A stretch of DNA of 64,000 nucleotides from Halorientalis litorea (GTDB taxonomy: Archaea > Halobacteriota > Halobacteria > Halobacteriales > Haloarculaceae). Position numbers and translations under genes: made by a program. The DNA lies in the NCBI RefSeq assembly GCF_023028225.1, contig NZ_CP095482.1, positions 806,001-870,000 on the forward strand, written 5' to 3'. Positions within the stretch are counted from its first letter, which is position 1. Every line of letters begins with the position of its first letter. Shown here piece after piece: positions 43,733 to 55,240 of this stretch. Below the pieces are notes generated by a model, which was not told the origin of the DNA, did not search any database, and saw only the letters and a program-made list of their open reading frames with translations.

Positions 43733-44257
43733 GTGAGCAACGCCGACGCACCCGTGAACGTACTCGAATGTGCGACCTGTGGGAACGTCGCAGTCGCCCG
43801 CGAGACGGTCACCTGCTGTGGCGAAGCGATGGGGGCGTCCAGCGACGCCGGGACGGACGCGGCCGGCCCGTCGCTGGCGGAACTGCTGGGCACCGTCTTC
43901 GGGATGTCCGAGACCGAGTTCGAGGTCTGTCTCTGCGTGATGGAAGCCGGCGCGGTGACGGTCTCGGAGTTGGCCGAACAGACGGACTACGACAGGAGCA
44001 TCGTCACCCGCCATCTCAACCATCTCGCGGACCTCGGGGTGGTCGGGAAGAACCGTCGCCTCCTCGAACAAGGGGGTCACGTGTACGTCTACACGCCGCG
44101 GGGCGAGGAGACGGTCAGGGCGAGCCTCGGGCGGCAGTTCCAGACGTGGCTACGCGGGGCTGCCGCCCGGTTGGGAGACCTGGACCGCGAGAAAGTCGAG
44201 TCGCTAGCAGACACCGGTACCGGCGACCCGCAGTGGAAAATCTTTCACGAGCAGTGA
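43733..44257 (+). CDS. Winged-helix regulator with N-terminal Cys motif
   Basis: 174 residues, GTG start. The N-terminus 'VLECATCGNVAVARETVTCC' has a C-x2-C and a C-C pair, suggesting a small zinc ribbon. Residues about 50-135 form a MarR/TrmB-like winged helix ('GMSETEFEVCLCVMEAGAVT', 'DYDRSIVTRHLNHLADLGVV'). Haloarchaea have several regulators of this form with unknown targets. The gene starts 100 bp after the Lrp gene and converges with the membrane protein at 44280. Confidence 0.85.
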   Translation: MSNADAPVNVLECATCGNVAVARETVTCCGEAMGASSDAGTDAAGPSLAELLGTVFGMSETEFEVCLCVMEAGAVTVSELAEQTDYDRSIVTRHLNHLADLGVVGKNRRLLEQGGHVYVYTPRGEETVRASLGRQFQTWLRGAAARLGDLDREKVESLADTGTGDPQWKIFHEQ

Positions 44258-44279
44258 CACCGCGGCCGTCGCCGTCCGG

Positions 44280-44753
44280 TCACAGCGTGTCTTCGAGCGC
44301 GACGTAGACGCCACCCAGCACGACACCGTAGACGAGATGCCACAGCAGCGACGGCGGCGCGAAGTTGGGGAACGGCGGTGAGGCGGGGGAGCCGACCGCA
44401 CCGAGCCAGACCGGCATCACGAGGGCGGCGAGACCAATCCACGTCAGGACGCCCCACCCGGCACCGAGCCCGACGGTTTTCGTCGGCGAGTCGACACCGA
44501 GTGTCCCGACGAGTGCCGCGAAGACCACGCCCAGCATCGCGCCGTGAGAGACGTGAACGAACAGCCCGGCCGCGGGGTTCGGCGGCGGTGCAAGCCCGTA
44601 CAGCGACGGTATCGCGACCGCGACTGTGGGCGTGTTCATCCCCACGACGAGCGCGGCCATGCCCAGCGCGCCAACGATACCACCCACGACACCCGCCTGC
44701 CAAGACGCGCTCGGGTCGGCGATTCGACGGTCGGTTTCTGTCGTCGTAGACAT
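44280..44753 (-). CDS. Four-helix membrane protein of unknown function
   Basis: 157 residues with four membrane segments near residues 18-40, 62-85, 92-118 and 135-152, and very short loops. The first segment 'AGVVGGIVGALGMAALVVGM' is glycine-rich. Similar proteins are frequent in haloarchaea and have no assigned role. The start MSTTTETDRRIAD (44753) is preferred over upstream codons because a TATA-like stretch lies about 29 nt before it. It is divergent from the IPP isomerase gene. Confidence 0.8.
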   Translation of the reverse strand: MSTTTETDRRIADPSASWQAGVVGGIVGALGMAALVVGMNTPTVAVAIPSLYGLAPPPNPAAGLFVHVSHGAMLGVVFAALVGTLGVDSPTKTVGLGAGWGVLTWIGLAALVMPVWLGAVGSPASPPFPNFAPPSLLWHLVYGVVLGGVYVALEDTL

Positions 44754-44944
44754 CAACGTGTGGTACCGCCGGTGGGGAGAAAACGCCGCGCCGGTCGTGT
44801 CGTGCCGGGTCAAGTCGGCGGTAGGTTTATTTTCGGCAGTCTCCGTGGTAACTATTGCCACTCAACTGTATGCTGGTCGGTTGCGCGCCGCCCGGGGTGG
44901 CGAGAGTCGAAGAGTGTTTGAACCCGCTGGCCGATGTGCCCTCT

Positions 44945-45532
44945 ATGAATGCAGACGACGGGTCGGGCACGCGGGAGACGCTTGCCGACCTCGACCACGA
45001 GAACGCCGGCGAGGACGTGATACGGGTCGACGCGGACGACACCGCACAGGGGACCGTCAACCGCCTGAAAGCACACACCGGCGACGGGATTCGCCACCGC
45101 GCGTTCACGTCGCTCCTGTTCGACCAAGAGGGGAACGTCCTGCTGGCACAGCGCAGCCCCGACAAACGTCTCTGGGACACGTTCTGGGACGGTACCGTCG
45201 CCTCCCATCCCGTCGAGGGGCAGAGTCAAGAGGCCGCCACCCGGGAGCGGCTCGAGGAGGAGTTGGGCATCACGCCCGACCAGTACGACGACCTGCGGGT
45301 GACCGACCGCTTCGAGTACAAACGCTACTACTACGACGAGGGCGTCGAGCACGAGGTCTGTGCCGTGCTGAAGGCTACCCTGCTGGACCGCACACTGGAC
45401 CCGGACCCCGAGGAAGTTGCCGGGCTGATGTGGGTTCCCTACGAGCGACTGCACGAGAACCCACGCTGGTACCGCCAACTCCGCCTGTGTCCGTGGTTCG
45501 AGATAGCGATGCGCCGGGACTTCGAGGAGTAA
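44945..45532 (+). CDS. idi: Isopentenyl-diphosphate delta-isomerase, type I
   Basis: Interconverts isopentenyl and dimethylallyl diphosphate for archaeal lipid and carotenoid synthesis. 195 residues. The Nudix-like core contains 'GIRHRAFTSLLFDQEGNVLL' and the metal-binding box G-x5-E-x7-RE-x2-EE, read as GQSQEAATRERLEEELGI. The active-site stretch 'LWDTFWDGTVASHP' carries Gly in place of the usual Cys-containing 'NTCCSHP' motif, and 'EVCAVLKA' is the later conserved strand. The ATG at 44945 has a TATA-like GTGTTTGA 27 nt upstream. A second pathway gene, HMG-CoA reductase, lies at the end of the window. Confidence 0.9.
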   Translation: MNADDGSGTRETLADLDHENAGEDVIRVDADDTAQGTVNRLKAHTGDGIRHRAFTSLLFDQEGNVLLAQRSPDKRLWDTFWDGTVASHPVEGQSQEAATRERLEEELGITPDQYDDLRVTDRFEYKRYYYDEGVEHEVCAVLKATLLDRTLDPDPEEVAGLMWVPYERLHENPRWYRQLRLCPWFEIAMRRDFEE

Positions 45533-45581
45533 GACTGCGGCCGGGGAAGACACTAAGCGGGTCGGCGTGTGACTCCGGACG

Positions 45582-45830
45582 ATGGCTGACATGGGGCGAC
45601 GGGAGCGGGTCCTGTGGGTTCTCGTGTTCGCACTCCCGCCGGGCGTCGGTATCACGGGCTACGTCTCCGTCATGTTCGAGCGGGGCGCGCTCACGCCGCG
45701 AGCAGTTGCTGCGGGGCTTCTCACGGCAGTCGTTCTCGGGAGTCTCGTCGGTGCGGCCCTGTTCGCCGCCCCGGGCACCGACGCCGAGAGAACGGCGACG
45801 GGCGACCCGCCCGACGCGGGGCGTGAGTGA
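45582..45830 (+). CDS. Small two-helix membrane protein
   Basis: 82 residues with two hydrophobic segments (about 11-29 and 42-62) joined by a short loop, and a polar, acidic C-terminal tail. Forty-nine bases after idi on the same strand; may be co-transcribed. No family function known to me. Confidence 0.65.
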   Translation: MADMGRRERVLWVLVFALPPGVGITGYVSVMFERGALTPRAVAAGLLTAVVLGSLVGAALFAAPGTDAERTATGDPPDAGRE

Positions 45831-45857
45831 CCGTCACGGTGGGGAACGCGCCAGCAG

Positions 45858-46217
45858 TTATCGTCTGGCCCGCGACCTGACCGCCGCCCACACGGCGATG
45901 GCACCGAGGCCGAGCGCGGGCAACAGCGGCAGGACGAGGTACGTGTTCCGCAATCCGAGGCCGAGCCCCGACACGAACCCGCGGGCACTCGGGAGGAGGT
46001 AGAGGACGCCGGGTGCGACGAGGAAGGCGAAGACGATAGCTCCGACCAGCACCCAGCCTCGCCAGTCGAAGTCGCCGTCCGGTGGCGGGCCGTCCGGTCG
46101 CCGGTTCCGTGGCTGGGTCGGGCCGCCCTCGGTCACGCCGTCCGGGTCGTGGACGTACGTGTCGGTGGACGCGTCGGACGCCCCCGTCCCGGCCGCGTCG
46201 TCTTCGGGCGCGCTCAC
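45858..46217 (-). CDS. Small membrane protein following the dehydrogenase gene
   Basis: 119 residues. The first 50 are acidic and proline-rich ('PRNRRPDGPPPDGDFDWRGW'), then two membrane segments (about 53-73 and 90-112), ending RSRARR. Its start overlaps the dehydrogenase stop by four bases, so the two are co-translated. No function can be assigned. Confidence 0.72.
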   Translation of the reverse strand: MSAPEDDAAGTGASDASTDTYVHDPDGVTEGGPTQPRNRRPDGPPPDGDFDWRGWVLVGAIVFAFLVAPGVLYLLPSARGFVSGLGLGLRNTYLVLPLLPALGLGAIAVWAAVRSRARR

Positions 46218-47263
46218 AGTTCGCTGTCGGGGACGACGACCACCTTGCCGAAGCCCTCACGGTTCGAGATTATCTCGTGAGCGCGGGCCGTCTCGCTCAT
46301 CGGCAGCGTCTCACGGATGCGCGGTTCGAACTCACCCTTCCAGACGAGTTCGAGCACGTCGTCGACTTCGCCGGGCGTCCCCATCGTCGACCCGTGTATC
46401 TCGTACTGGTTCCAGAAGATGGCGTTCAGGTCCGTCTCGGGGTCCCGGCCCGTCGTCGCGCCGCAGGTGACGATACGGCCACCCTTCGCGAGGCTGTCGA
46501 GGGAGTCCTGCCAGGTGGCCTTGCCGATGTGGTCGACGACGACATCGACGCCGCGCTCGTCGGTGACGTCGGCGATGGCGTCGGCGAAGTTCTCCGCGTC
46601 GTAGTTGATTGTGTGGTCCGCACCGACTTCGGCGGCGTACTCCAGTTTCTCCTCGGTACTCGCGGTGGCGTACACCTCCGCACCCACGTAGTCGGCGATT
46701 TGGACTGCGGCGTGCCCGACGCCGCCGCTGGCTCCGAGGACGAGGATGGACTCGCCGGGTTGGAGGTCCGCTCGCGTCACGAGCATCCGCCACGCCGTCT
46801 GGAAGACCAGCGGGGACGCGGCCGCGATCTCCCAGTCGACGTGTTCGGGAACCGGGACGAGGTTCTCGGCTGGCACCACGGTCTGCTCGCTGTGGACGCC
46901 GCGGACGTGTTCGCCGATAATCTGGAAGTTCTCACAGAGTGTCGGCTCGCCGTCGCGGCAGAACTCACAGTGGCCACAGGACAGTCCCGCGGAGACGGCG
47001 ACGTGGTCACCGGGTTCGAACCGTGCTACGTCCTCGCCGACTTCCGCGACGACGCCCGCCGCGTCGCTCCCGGGGATGTGTGGCATCTCCACGTCGAGAC
47101 GACCGAGCGCGCCCAGTCCCATCCGGGTGAAGACATCGAGGTGGTTCAGGGCACCGGCCTTGACATCCACGAGTACCTCGTCGTCGTCGGGTTCGGGGTC
47201 CGGGAAATCGTCGTACTCGATTACGTCCGTGTCGCCGTGTTCCGAGAACTGAACTGCCTGCAT
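46214..47263 (-). CDS. Zinc-type alcohol dehydrogenase/quinone oxidoreductase family protein
   Basis: 349-residue medium-chain dehydrogenase/reductase. The GroES-like N-terminal domain includes 'KAGALNHLDVFTRMGLGALG'. A structural zinc site is formed by four cysteines in 'SCGHCEFCRDGEPTLC'. The Rossmann motif is 'ILVLGASGGVGHAAVQIADY'. The usual catalytic-zinc Cys near residue 40 is replaced by Asn-His, as in the quinone-reductase-like branch, so a zinc-dependent alcohol oxidation is not certain. The start MQAVQFSEHG (47263) begins the domain. Confidence 0.9.
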   Translation of the reverse strand: MQAVQFSEHGDTDVIEYDDFPDPEPDDDEVLVDVKAGALNHLDVFTRMGLGALGRLDVEMPHIPGSDAAGVVAEVGEDVARFEPGDHVAVSAGLSCGHCEFCRDGEPTLCENFQIIGEHVRGVHSEQTVVPAENLVPVPEHVDWEIAAASPLVFQTAWRMLVTRADLQPGESILVLGASGGVGHAAVQIADYVGAEVYATASTEEKLEYAAEVGADHTINYDAENFADAIADVTDERGVDVVVDHIGKATWQDSLDSLAKGGRIVTCGATTGRDPETDLNAIFWNQYEIHGSTMGTPGEVDDVLELVWKGEFEPRIRETLPMSETARAHEIISNREGFGKVVVVPDSEL

Positions 47264-47336
47264 ACCCGTCGCTGGTTCGCTGTCTCCAAAACACTGACGG
47301 TACTTCGGGTTTCGAGGCCGATACCGTCGTGTGTAA

Positions 47337-47477
47337 TCACTCGCCCACGTCGGCGTACTGTCCTTCGTGTTCGGTCTCTGCCGCGTGCTCGCTGAGGAGT
47401 GCCTTCGCCTCGTCCTGTGTACCAACTATCTCCTCGGCCGCACACTCGTGGCACACGAAGTGATACTTTTCCACCAC
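47337..47477 (-). CDS. Small CHEC-motif protein (zinc-ribbon-like)
   Basis: 46 residues if the GTG at 47477 is used, containing 'YHFVCHECAAEEIVGTQDEA', then a helix with EAKALLSEHAAETEHEG. The C-x2-C plus the later histidines could bind one metal ion. I prefer this start because a TTATTA element lies about 28 nt upstream on the minus strand; GTG 47489 and ATG 47534 are alternatives. Single-knuckle proteins of this size are common in haloarchaea and mostly uncharacterised. It lies between the dehydrogenase and moaB. Confidence 0.6.
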   Translation of the reverse strand: MVEKYHFVCHECAAEEIVGTQDEAKALLSEHAAETEHEGQYADVGE

Positions 47478-47577
47478 GAAAGGTATCACAACCGTCCAAC
47501 AGTAATAACTTTCGCCGCCGAATTTGTGAAACATACAACGTCGGGACTGTTTTCCGGCGGGGCAACCACGGACCGAT

Positions 47578-48189
47578 ATGGTCGATTTCCAGTCACGCGA
47601 CACCGGACGCGGTACCGACGCCGAGGACGACGGGACGGACGCCGAGACGGACGGCACCGAGTCCGAGCACGGGGCACATGGCCACGAAGACCACGACCAC
47701 CACGCACACGACAAGCGTGACCTCGGCGTGGCCGTCGTCACCGTCTCTTCGTCGCGGACCCGCGAGACGGACCCGTCGGGTGAACGAATCCAGTCCGCCG
47801 TCGAGGCGGCGGGGCACGAGGTCGTCTCTCGGGACGTGATACGCGACGACCACGACGGCGTGCAGAACGCAATCGACGCACTCGCCGGACGGTCGGACGT
47901 GGACTGTGTCGTCACGACAGGCGGGACCGGAGTCACGCCCGACGACGTGACCATCGAGGCCGTGACACCGCTTTTCGACAAGGAACTCCCGGGATTCGGC
48001 GAACTCTTCCGGCGGTTGTCCTACGACGACATCGGGACGAAAGTCGTCGGGACGCGCGCGACAGCGGGCATCGACGGCGACACGGCGGTGTTCTGTCTCC
48101 CCGGGAGCGAGGACGCCGCGCGGTTGGGGACCGAGGAGATAATCGTCGAGGAGGCCCCACATCTGGTGGGGTTGGCACAGCGGGAGTGA
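47578..48189 (+). CDS. moaB: MoaB/Mog-family molybdopterin protein with His-rich N-terminus
   Basis: 203 residues. From residue 47 the protein is a MoaB/Mog domain: 'DLGVAVVTVSSSRTRETDPS', 'DCVVTTGGTGVTPDDVTIEA' (the TTGGTG motif binds molybdopterin) and 'FRRLSYDDIGTKVVGTRATA'. It activates molybdopterin with ATP before metal insertion. The first 46 residues are an acidic extension with seven histidines between residues 31 and 44 (HGAHGHEDHDHHAH), not found in ordinary MoaB. No other moa gene is adjacent. Confidence 0.92.
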   Translation: MVDFQSRDTGRGTDAEDDGTDAETDGTESEHGAHGHEDHDHHAHDKRDLGVAVVTVSSSRTRETDPSGERIQSAVEAAGHEVVSRDVIRDDHDGVQNAIDALAGRSDVDCVVTTGGTGVTPDDVTIEAVTPLFDKELPGFGELFRRLSYDDIGTKVVGTRATAGIDGDTAVFCLPGSEDAARLGTEEIIVEEAPHLVGLAQRE

Positions 48190-48210
48190 CGGGCGTCCCG
48201 CGGCGGGCCA

Positions 48211-48531
48211 CTACTGGCCGGGGAGGGGACAGAGGCTGGCCGTCAGCGTCGCCACCGCGTCGGTGTCGTTGCGCGCGCCGTGGGATTGGCCGCGGTCGTT
48301 GAACACGACGCCGGGCGCGGAGACGCGTTCGGTTTCGCCGTCCTGTCGGACCGTCACCGTCCCCGCGAGGACGTGGAACACGTTCGCGGCGTCGGCGTGT
48401 TCGTGCGGGTCGATGCGCGCCCCGGGACCGAGCGCGAACACTTTCACCAGTACGTCGTCGGTGACCGCGAGTTCTTCGTCGAGTACCTCGCCGTCGGCCG
48501 GGTCGAGGGCCGGCAGTCTGTCGAGTGCCAT
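48211..48531 (-). CDS. Cupin-domain protein
   Basis: 106 residues, a single small cupin barrel. Metal-binding motif 1 is recognisable as 'DPHEHADAANVFHVLAGTVT' (H-x-H and later residues) and motif 2 as 'PGVVFNDRGQSHGARNDTDA', with a histidine. It probably binds a divalent metal; the substrate is unknown. It starts MALDRLPALDP at 48531, 107 bp from the divergent metallo-hydrolase gene, and converges with moaB. Confidence 0.88.
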   Translation of the reverse strand: MALDRLPALDPADGEVLDEELAVTDDVLVKVFALGPGARIDPHEHADAANVFHVLAGTVTVRQDGETERVSAPGVVFNDRGQSHGARNDTDAVATLTASLCPLPGQ

Positions 48532-48638
48532 ACCCCGGCATCGGTCGGGCCGAACTTAGCCGTTCGGCCGCGTGCGGTGGCCGGTCACTCGCCTGCCGCC
48601 ACGCGTGGTTTTTACTCTGTCCGCATCCGAGGACCGGT

Positions 48639-49316
48639 ATGGTCACGCGACTCGCCGAAGACGTGTGGTGGTACGACCTGACCGGGGTGAACGCGTACCT
48701 CGTCGACGACGGCGGGACGCTGACGCTCGTGGACACGGGCAACCCGTGGGACGGCCGCCGGGTCGTCCTCGGCGTCACCGACGCCGGGTACGCGGTCACC
48801 GACGTGGAGCGAGTCCTCCTCACCCACTACGACTTCGACCACGTGGGCGGCCTCGCGCAGGTTCACGGCCTCGACGCGACGGTGTACGTCGGTGCGGCCG
48901 ACGCACCGCTGGTCCGCGGGACCGAGCGGCCGCCGCTCGGAAACCACAAGGGACTGTTGCAGGCTGTTTCCTCGCCGTTCGTCGGCGTTCCCGACTGCCC
49001 CGTCGAGACAGTCGCGGACGGCGACGAAATCGGGTCGTTCACCGTCTACCACACTCCCGGCCACACGCCGGGCCACGTCGCGTACATCAGCGAGGACCTG
49101 TCGACGGCGTTCCTCGGCGACATGGTGCGCGAAGCGAGCGGGGAGCTACACGCCTCGCCGTGGGTGATGAGCTACGACACGGCGCGGGTGACCGAGAGTG
49201 TCCGCGACTTCGCGGCGCGGACACCCGAGTTCGCGGTGGCGGCGATGGGACACGGCACGCCGTTCAGTCGGCGTGGGAGCGAGCGAATCGCGAACCTCGC
49301 GGCGTCACTCGCGTGA
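48639..49316 (+). CDS. Metallo-beta-lactamase-fold hydrolase
   Basis: 225 residues. The main metal motif is LLTHYDFDHVGG: His63, Asp65, Asp67 and His68, that is H-x-D-x-DH where most members have H-x-H-x-DH. The remaining ligands are 'TPGHTPGHVAY' (His near 143), 'AFLGDMV' (Asp near 161) and 'AMGHGTP' (His near 205). It lies in the glyoxalase-II/lactonase-like branch; substrate unknown. The ATG at 48639 is used. The 3' end overlaps the convergent gene at 49305 by 12 bp. Confidence 0.9.
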   Translation: MVTRLAEDVWWYDLTGVNAYLVDDGGTLTLVDTGNPWDGRRVVLGVTDAGYAVTDVERVLLTHYDFDHVGGLAQVHGLDATVYVGAADAPLVRGTERPPLGNHKGLLQAVSSPFVGVPDCPVETVADGDEIGSFTVYHTPGHTPGHVAYISEDLSTAFLGDMVREASGELHASPWVMSYDTARVTESVRDFAARTPEFAVAAMGHGTPFSRRGSERIANLAASLA

Positions 49317-49640
49317 GAACTCGTCGGCGAGTTCCTCGGCGACGGCACTCGGAGAGAACAGCGAGGGGTCGAGCAGGAGGTCGGCCTGTCCCTTCGCAAA
49401 CTCCGGCAGGGAGTCGTCGGCGTAGACGACCACCTTGAGGTCGGTGTTGAGGTCCTTCGCGACCGGAATCGAGGTGGCGAGGACCGTCTCCGTGAGGACG
49501 AGGACGGCCGCGTCGAGGATGCCCGCCTCCTCCAGTGCCGGGCGGTTGGCGGTCCCCGCGGCCCGCGTGACGGTGAGTCCGGCCTCCGACAGTGCGGTCC
49601 CGAGGTCGTGGTCGTCGGGACCGGCGATGACTGCGTTCAT
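49305..49640 (-). CDS. Haloarchaeal conserved protein near pyrG (DUF7126-like)
   Basis: 111 residues, resembling a small alpha/beta (receiver-like) domain: 'MNAVIAGPDDHDLGTALSEA', then 'LDAAVLVLTETVLATSIPVA' and 'DLKVVVYADDSLPEFAKGQA'. The usual phospho-acceptor aspartate is not evident. Haloarchaeal copies have sometimes been labelled CTP-synthetase-like because of gene neighbourhood; nothing in the sequence supports that. The start is ATG 49640 (49649 is possible). Last in the minus-strand series from pyrG. Confidence 0.75.
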   Translation of the reverse strand: MNAVIAGPDDHDLGTALSEAGLTVTRAAGTANRPALEEAGILDAAVLVLTETVLATSIPVAKDLNTDLKVVVYADDSLPEFAKGQADLLLDPSLFSPSAVAEELADEFSRE

Positions 49641-49683
49641 GCTAGCCATCTGTCGCCCCCGGGGTTTGGCTCTCACGGTCCCG

Positions 49684-50211
49684 TCACGTCTCTCGGCCAC
49701 CGACAACTCCGTCGTCGTGACGCTCGTCCGACCGGTCCCCGGAGAGTGCCCGCTCGACCGCATCCCGGTCACGTACGCGGGGCAACCGAAGCCGGTGGCC
49801 ATCGGCGTCGTAGATATCGACCGTCGCCGTCCCCGCGAGACGGTCGACGAGCGACGCCCGTATCCGGACGTTCGTCACCTCGTTCCGCGGAACCGTCACC
49901 GACGCCGCCCCGTGCGCGCGGGTTATCCAGCCCGGCGTAATCGTGACCGACGTCTGTACCTTCCGAGCGGCGTCCCGGACGACAGCCAGTCCGCACCCGG
50001 CGAGCCACACGGCGAGTGCGGTCTGGAGTGACAGAGAGGGGGACGGGACGTTGACGAACGCTCCCAGCCCCACCCACAGCGACAGGACGACTGCGAGGAG
50101 GAGACCGTACACGAGTCCGGCGACGGCGATGGCGAGCGGGTTCAGGACGGGGAGTGCCCGGACGCCGGGTCGAAGCGGTGTCGGACGGCCGGGCAGGTCG
50201 ACTGACGGCAT
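49684..50211 (-). CDS. Membrane-anchored PH-like (bPH2) domain protein
   Basis: 175 residues. Two membrane segments (about 25-50 and 62-80) are followed by a small beta domain 'TSVTITPGWITRAHGAASVT', 'NVRIRASLVDRLAGTATVDI' of the bacterial PH-like type found in YdbS/YdbT-like proteins, where it sits on the cytosolic face. The C-terminus is charged. It is 39 bp after guaA on the same strand and may belong to that transcript. Function unknown. Confidence 0.75.
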   Translation of the reverse strand: MPSVDLPGRPTPLRPGVRALPVLNPLAIAVAGLVYGLLLAVVLSLWVGLGAFVNVPSPSLSLQTALAVWLAGCGLAVVRDAARKVQTSVTITPGWITRAHGAASVTVPRNEVTNVRIRASLVDRLAGTATVDIYDADGHRLRLPRVRDRDAVERALSGDRSDERHDDGVVGGRET

Positions 50212-50250
50212 CGGTTCTCCCCACCCACGCCGGCGAAAAAAGTGGTTGGG

Positions 50251-51167
50251 TTACTCGTACTCGATGGTCGCGGGCGGCTTGTGGGTCACGTCGTACAGCA
50301 CCCGCGAGACGTTCTCGTTCTCGCCGGTGATGCGGCTCTGGATACGCTGGAGCGTGTCCCAGTCGACGTCCTGTGCCCGGGCGGTCATCCCGTCACGGGA
50401 CTCGACGGACCGGACGGCGACGACCCAGCCGTGGACGCGGTTGTCACCTTTGACCCCGGTGGCTTTCCCGATGACGGCGGCGAGGGCCTGCCACGGGTCG
50501 TGGTCTTCGAGTTCCTCCTCGACGACGTGGTTGGCTTCGCGCGCCACGTCGAGTTTCTCCTCGGTGACCTCACCGAGGATGCGGACCGCGAGGCCGGGAC
50601 CGGGGAACGGCATCCGCTCGGCGATTATCTCTTCGAGGTCGAGTTCGCGGGCCACCTCCCGCACCTCGTCCTTGTAGAGGTCCCGCATCGGTTCGACGAT
50701 GCCCTCGAAGTCGACCACTTCGGGCAGGCCGCCGACGTTGTGGTGGGATTTGATGGTCCCCTCGCTCTCGATGCGGTCCGGGTAGATGGTCCCTTGTACG
50801 AGGTAGTCGGCGTCCACGTTGCGGGCCACCGTCTCGAACTCGCGGATGAACTGCTCGCCGATGGCGTGGCGTTTCTCCTCCGGGTCGGTGACACCGTCGA
50901 GGGCGTCGAGGAAGCGGTCCTGTGCCTCCACGATGCGGAGCGAGTCCATGTAGTCGAACGTCTCGCGTATCTGGTCGGTCTCGCCCTTGCGCATCAGGCC
51001 GGTGTCGACGTACACCGGGGTCAGTTGGTCGCCGACCGCCTCGTAGGCCAAGGCGGCGGCCGTCGAGGAGTCGACACCGCCAGAGAGCGCGATGACGGCG
51101 TTTTCGTCGCCGATGGCGTCTGCGATTTCGGCCTTCGCCTCGGGGATGAACGACTCGACGTCGACCA

Positions 51168-51168
<1 letters not shown>
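50251..51168 (-). CDS. guaA: GMP synthase, ATP-pyrophosphatase subunit
   Basis: 305 residues. Converts XMP to GMP using ammonia supplied by a separate glutaminase subunit, as in other archaea where GuaA is split. The ATP-PPase P-loop [14 protein letters not shown] lies near residue 29. The dimerisation/XMP domain includes '[20 protein letters not shown]' and ends '[17 protein letters not shown]'. Its start shares one base with the pyrG stop (TGATG), so CTP and GMP synthesis are coupled here. The glutaminase subunit gene is not in the window. Confidence 0.96.
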
Positions 51169-54003
<2,835 letters not shown>

Positions 54004-54043
54004 TCTCCGCCACAAAAGAATTACTTCAATACAAATTATAAAC

Positions 54044-55183
54044 ATGAAACACAGCACAATCGCAATCATTCTCGCAGCAATATTGTTGCTCGCCGGCTGC
54101 AACACAGTTACCCCCAATCAGACCGATAACAGAACGTCGGTAATACATAAACCCGAAGCCACGGACGCAGGAGGAACAAGTAGACCGACCAGTACGCCAA
54201 CCGTAACTACAACCTCTACTGCTCCGCCCACACCCCAGAGGGATATAGACCGAATCGCACAACCACTAGATGAGTATCAAAACTACCCATATCAAGAATC
54301 AAATTACACTGCAAGGTTCGGGGTCCTGCTGAACAATCCAGTTGACATGGACCAGCTTACGCGGTACAGTTACCCACCGAACCCAGACTTGCAGGACGGC
54401 AAAATCCACAACATCACGCAATTCAATCGGACATATATTAGTGAGGATACGACACGGCTCAACGTGAGCGTTGATGTTGAACGCACCGAATACACCAACA
54501 GTGTACTCAGCCGAGTTTTCATGCGGTACGCATTCGTACTAAACCAATCCATCCAAGAAGACAACGAGTGGGACGCTGATGAGATTCATCTTGAGGTCAC
54601 AGTAGATGATGAACCGTTTGCCGCGAACCGAATAGACGCGGCGGACGCGCTGTCGTGGCTTCGGTACCGCGACGGCCCTGATACCAATATCAGCACGAAA
54701 CTCGAACAGCATCTGCTACATAGTTCGGTGTACGACCCGAGCGTATCTGTAACCTCAGAGGGTGTAACGCGCGATTTCAGTGGAACTAGGACGGCAGCCG
54801 TGGACGCACCCCAGTACCGCCAAGCCATCAACGACGAAACCGGCGACGAAGCGAGTGTACAACGCGCCGAACGCCACGGCCGCGTCCTGTACGTGGACTA
54901 CATCTCACAGGCGGACCCGACCGACCGCGAGCGGCGGATAGCCGAGTTCACGGCCGCCGCGTTCGGGTACGGTCGCGCAGTCGAGAACGGCGCGCCGGAC
55001 ACGGCGTACGTGCTGATCACGGAGAAAATCCGGCACGAGAACGGTACGCTCGACACGATGGGGTACGTGCGCGTCAGCGCGGAGCGGGCACGGAATGTCT
55101 ACACCGGCGAGACTGCTATCCAAGAGTTCACCGACGACGTGACCGACTGGTACTACGACGAAAACGACGACCTCAGCACCTGA
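54044..55183 (+). CDS. Lipoprotein of unknown function, low-GC gene
   Basis: 379 residues. Signal peptide MKHSTIAIILAAILLLAGC with lipobox LLAGC (Cys19), then a Thr/Pro-rich linker (about 40-75) and a large soluble domain with several N-x-T/S sites ('HNITQFNRTYISEDTTRLNV'). I do not recognise a family. The first two thirds (to about 54800) are much poorer in GC (about 40-52% in lines I counted) than the neighbours, and codon choice shifts accordingly. The last third returns to normal composition, so the gene may be a recent acquisition or chimera. It starts 40 bp after the PKD gene. Confidence 0.78.
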   Translation: MKHSTIAIILAAILLLAGCNTVTPNQTDNRTSVIHKPEATDAGGTSRPTSTPTVTTTSTAPPTPQRDIDRIAQPLDEYQNYPYQESNYTARFGVLLNNPVDMDQLTRYSYPPNPDLQDGKIHNITQFNRTYISEDTTRLNVSVDVERTEYTNSVLSRVFMRYAFVLNQSIQEDNEWDADEIHLEVTVDDEPFAANRIDAADALSWLRYRDGPDTNISTKLEQHLLHSSVYDPSVSVTSEGVTRDFSGTRTAAVDAPQYRQAINDETGDEASVQRAERHGRVLYVDYISQADPTDRERRIAEFTAAAFGYGRAVENGAPDTAYVLITEKIRHENGTLDTMGYVRVSAERARNVYTGETAIQEFTDDVTDWYYDENDDLST

Positions 55184-55240
55184 AGCCGGCGATTTGGTGT
55201 CCCGGTGAGGGCATCCAACGCCGGGCGCACGGGCCGCCAC

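Noticed and set aside
49305-49316. 12-bp convergent overlap as evidence for a wrong gene call
   Set aside because: Both proteins have complete domains to their C-termini; short convergent overlaps are common in compact archaeal genomes.
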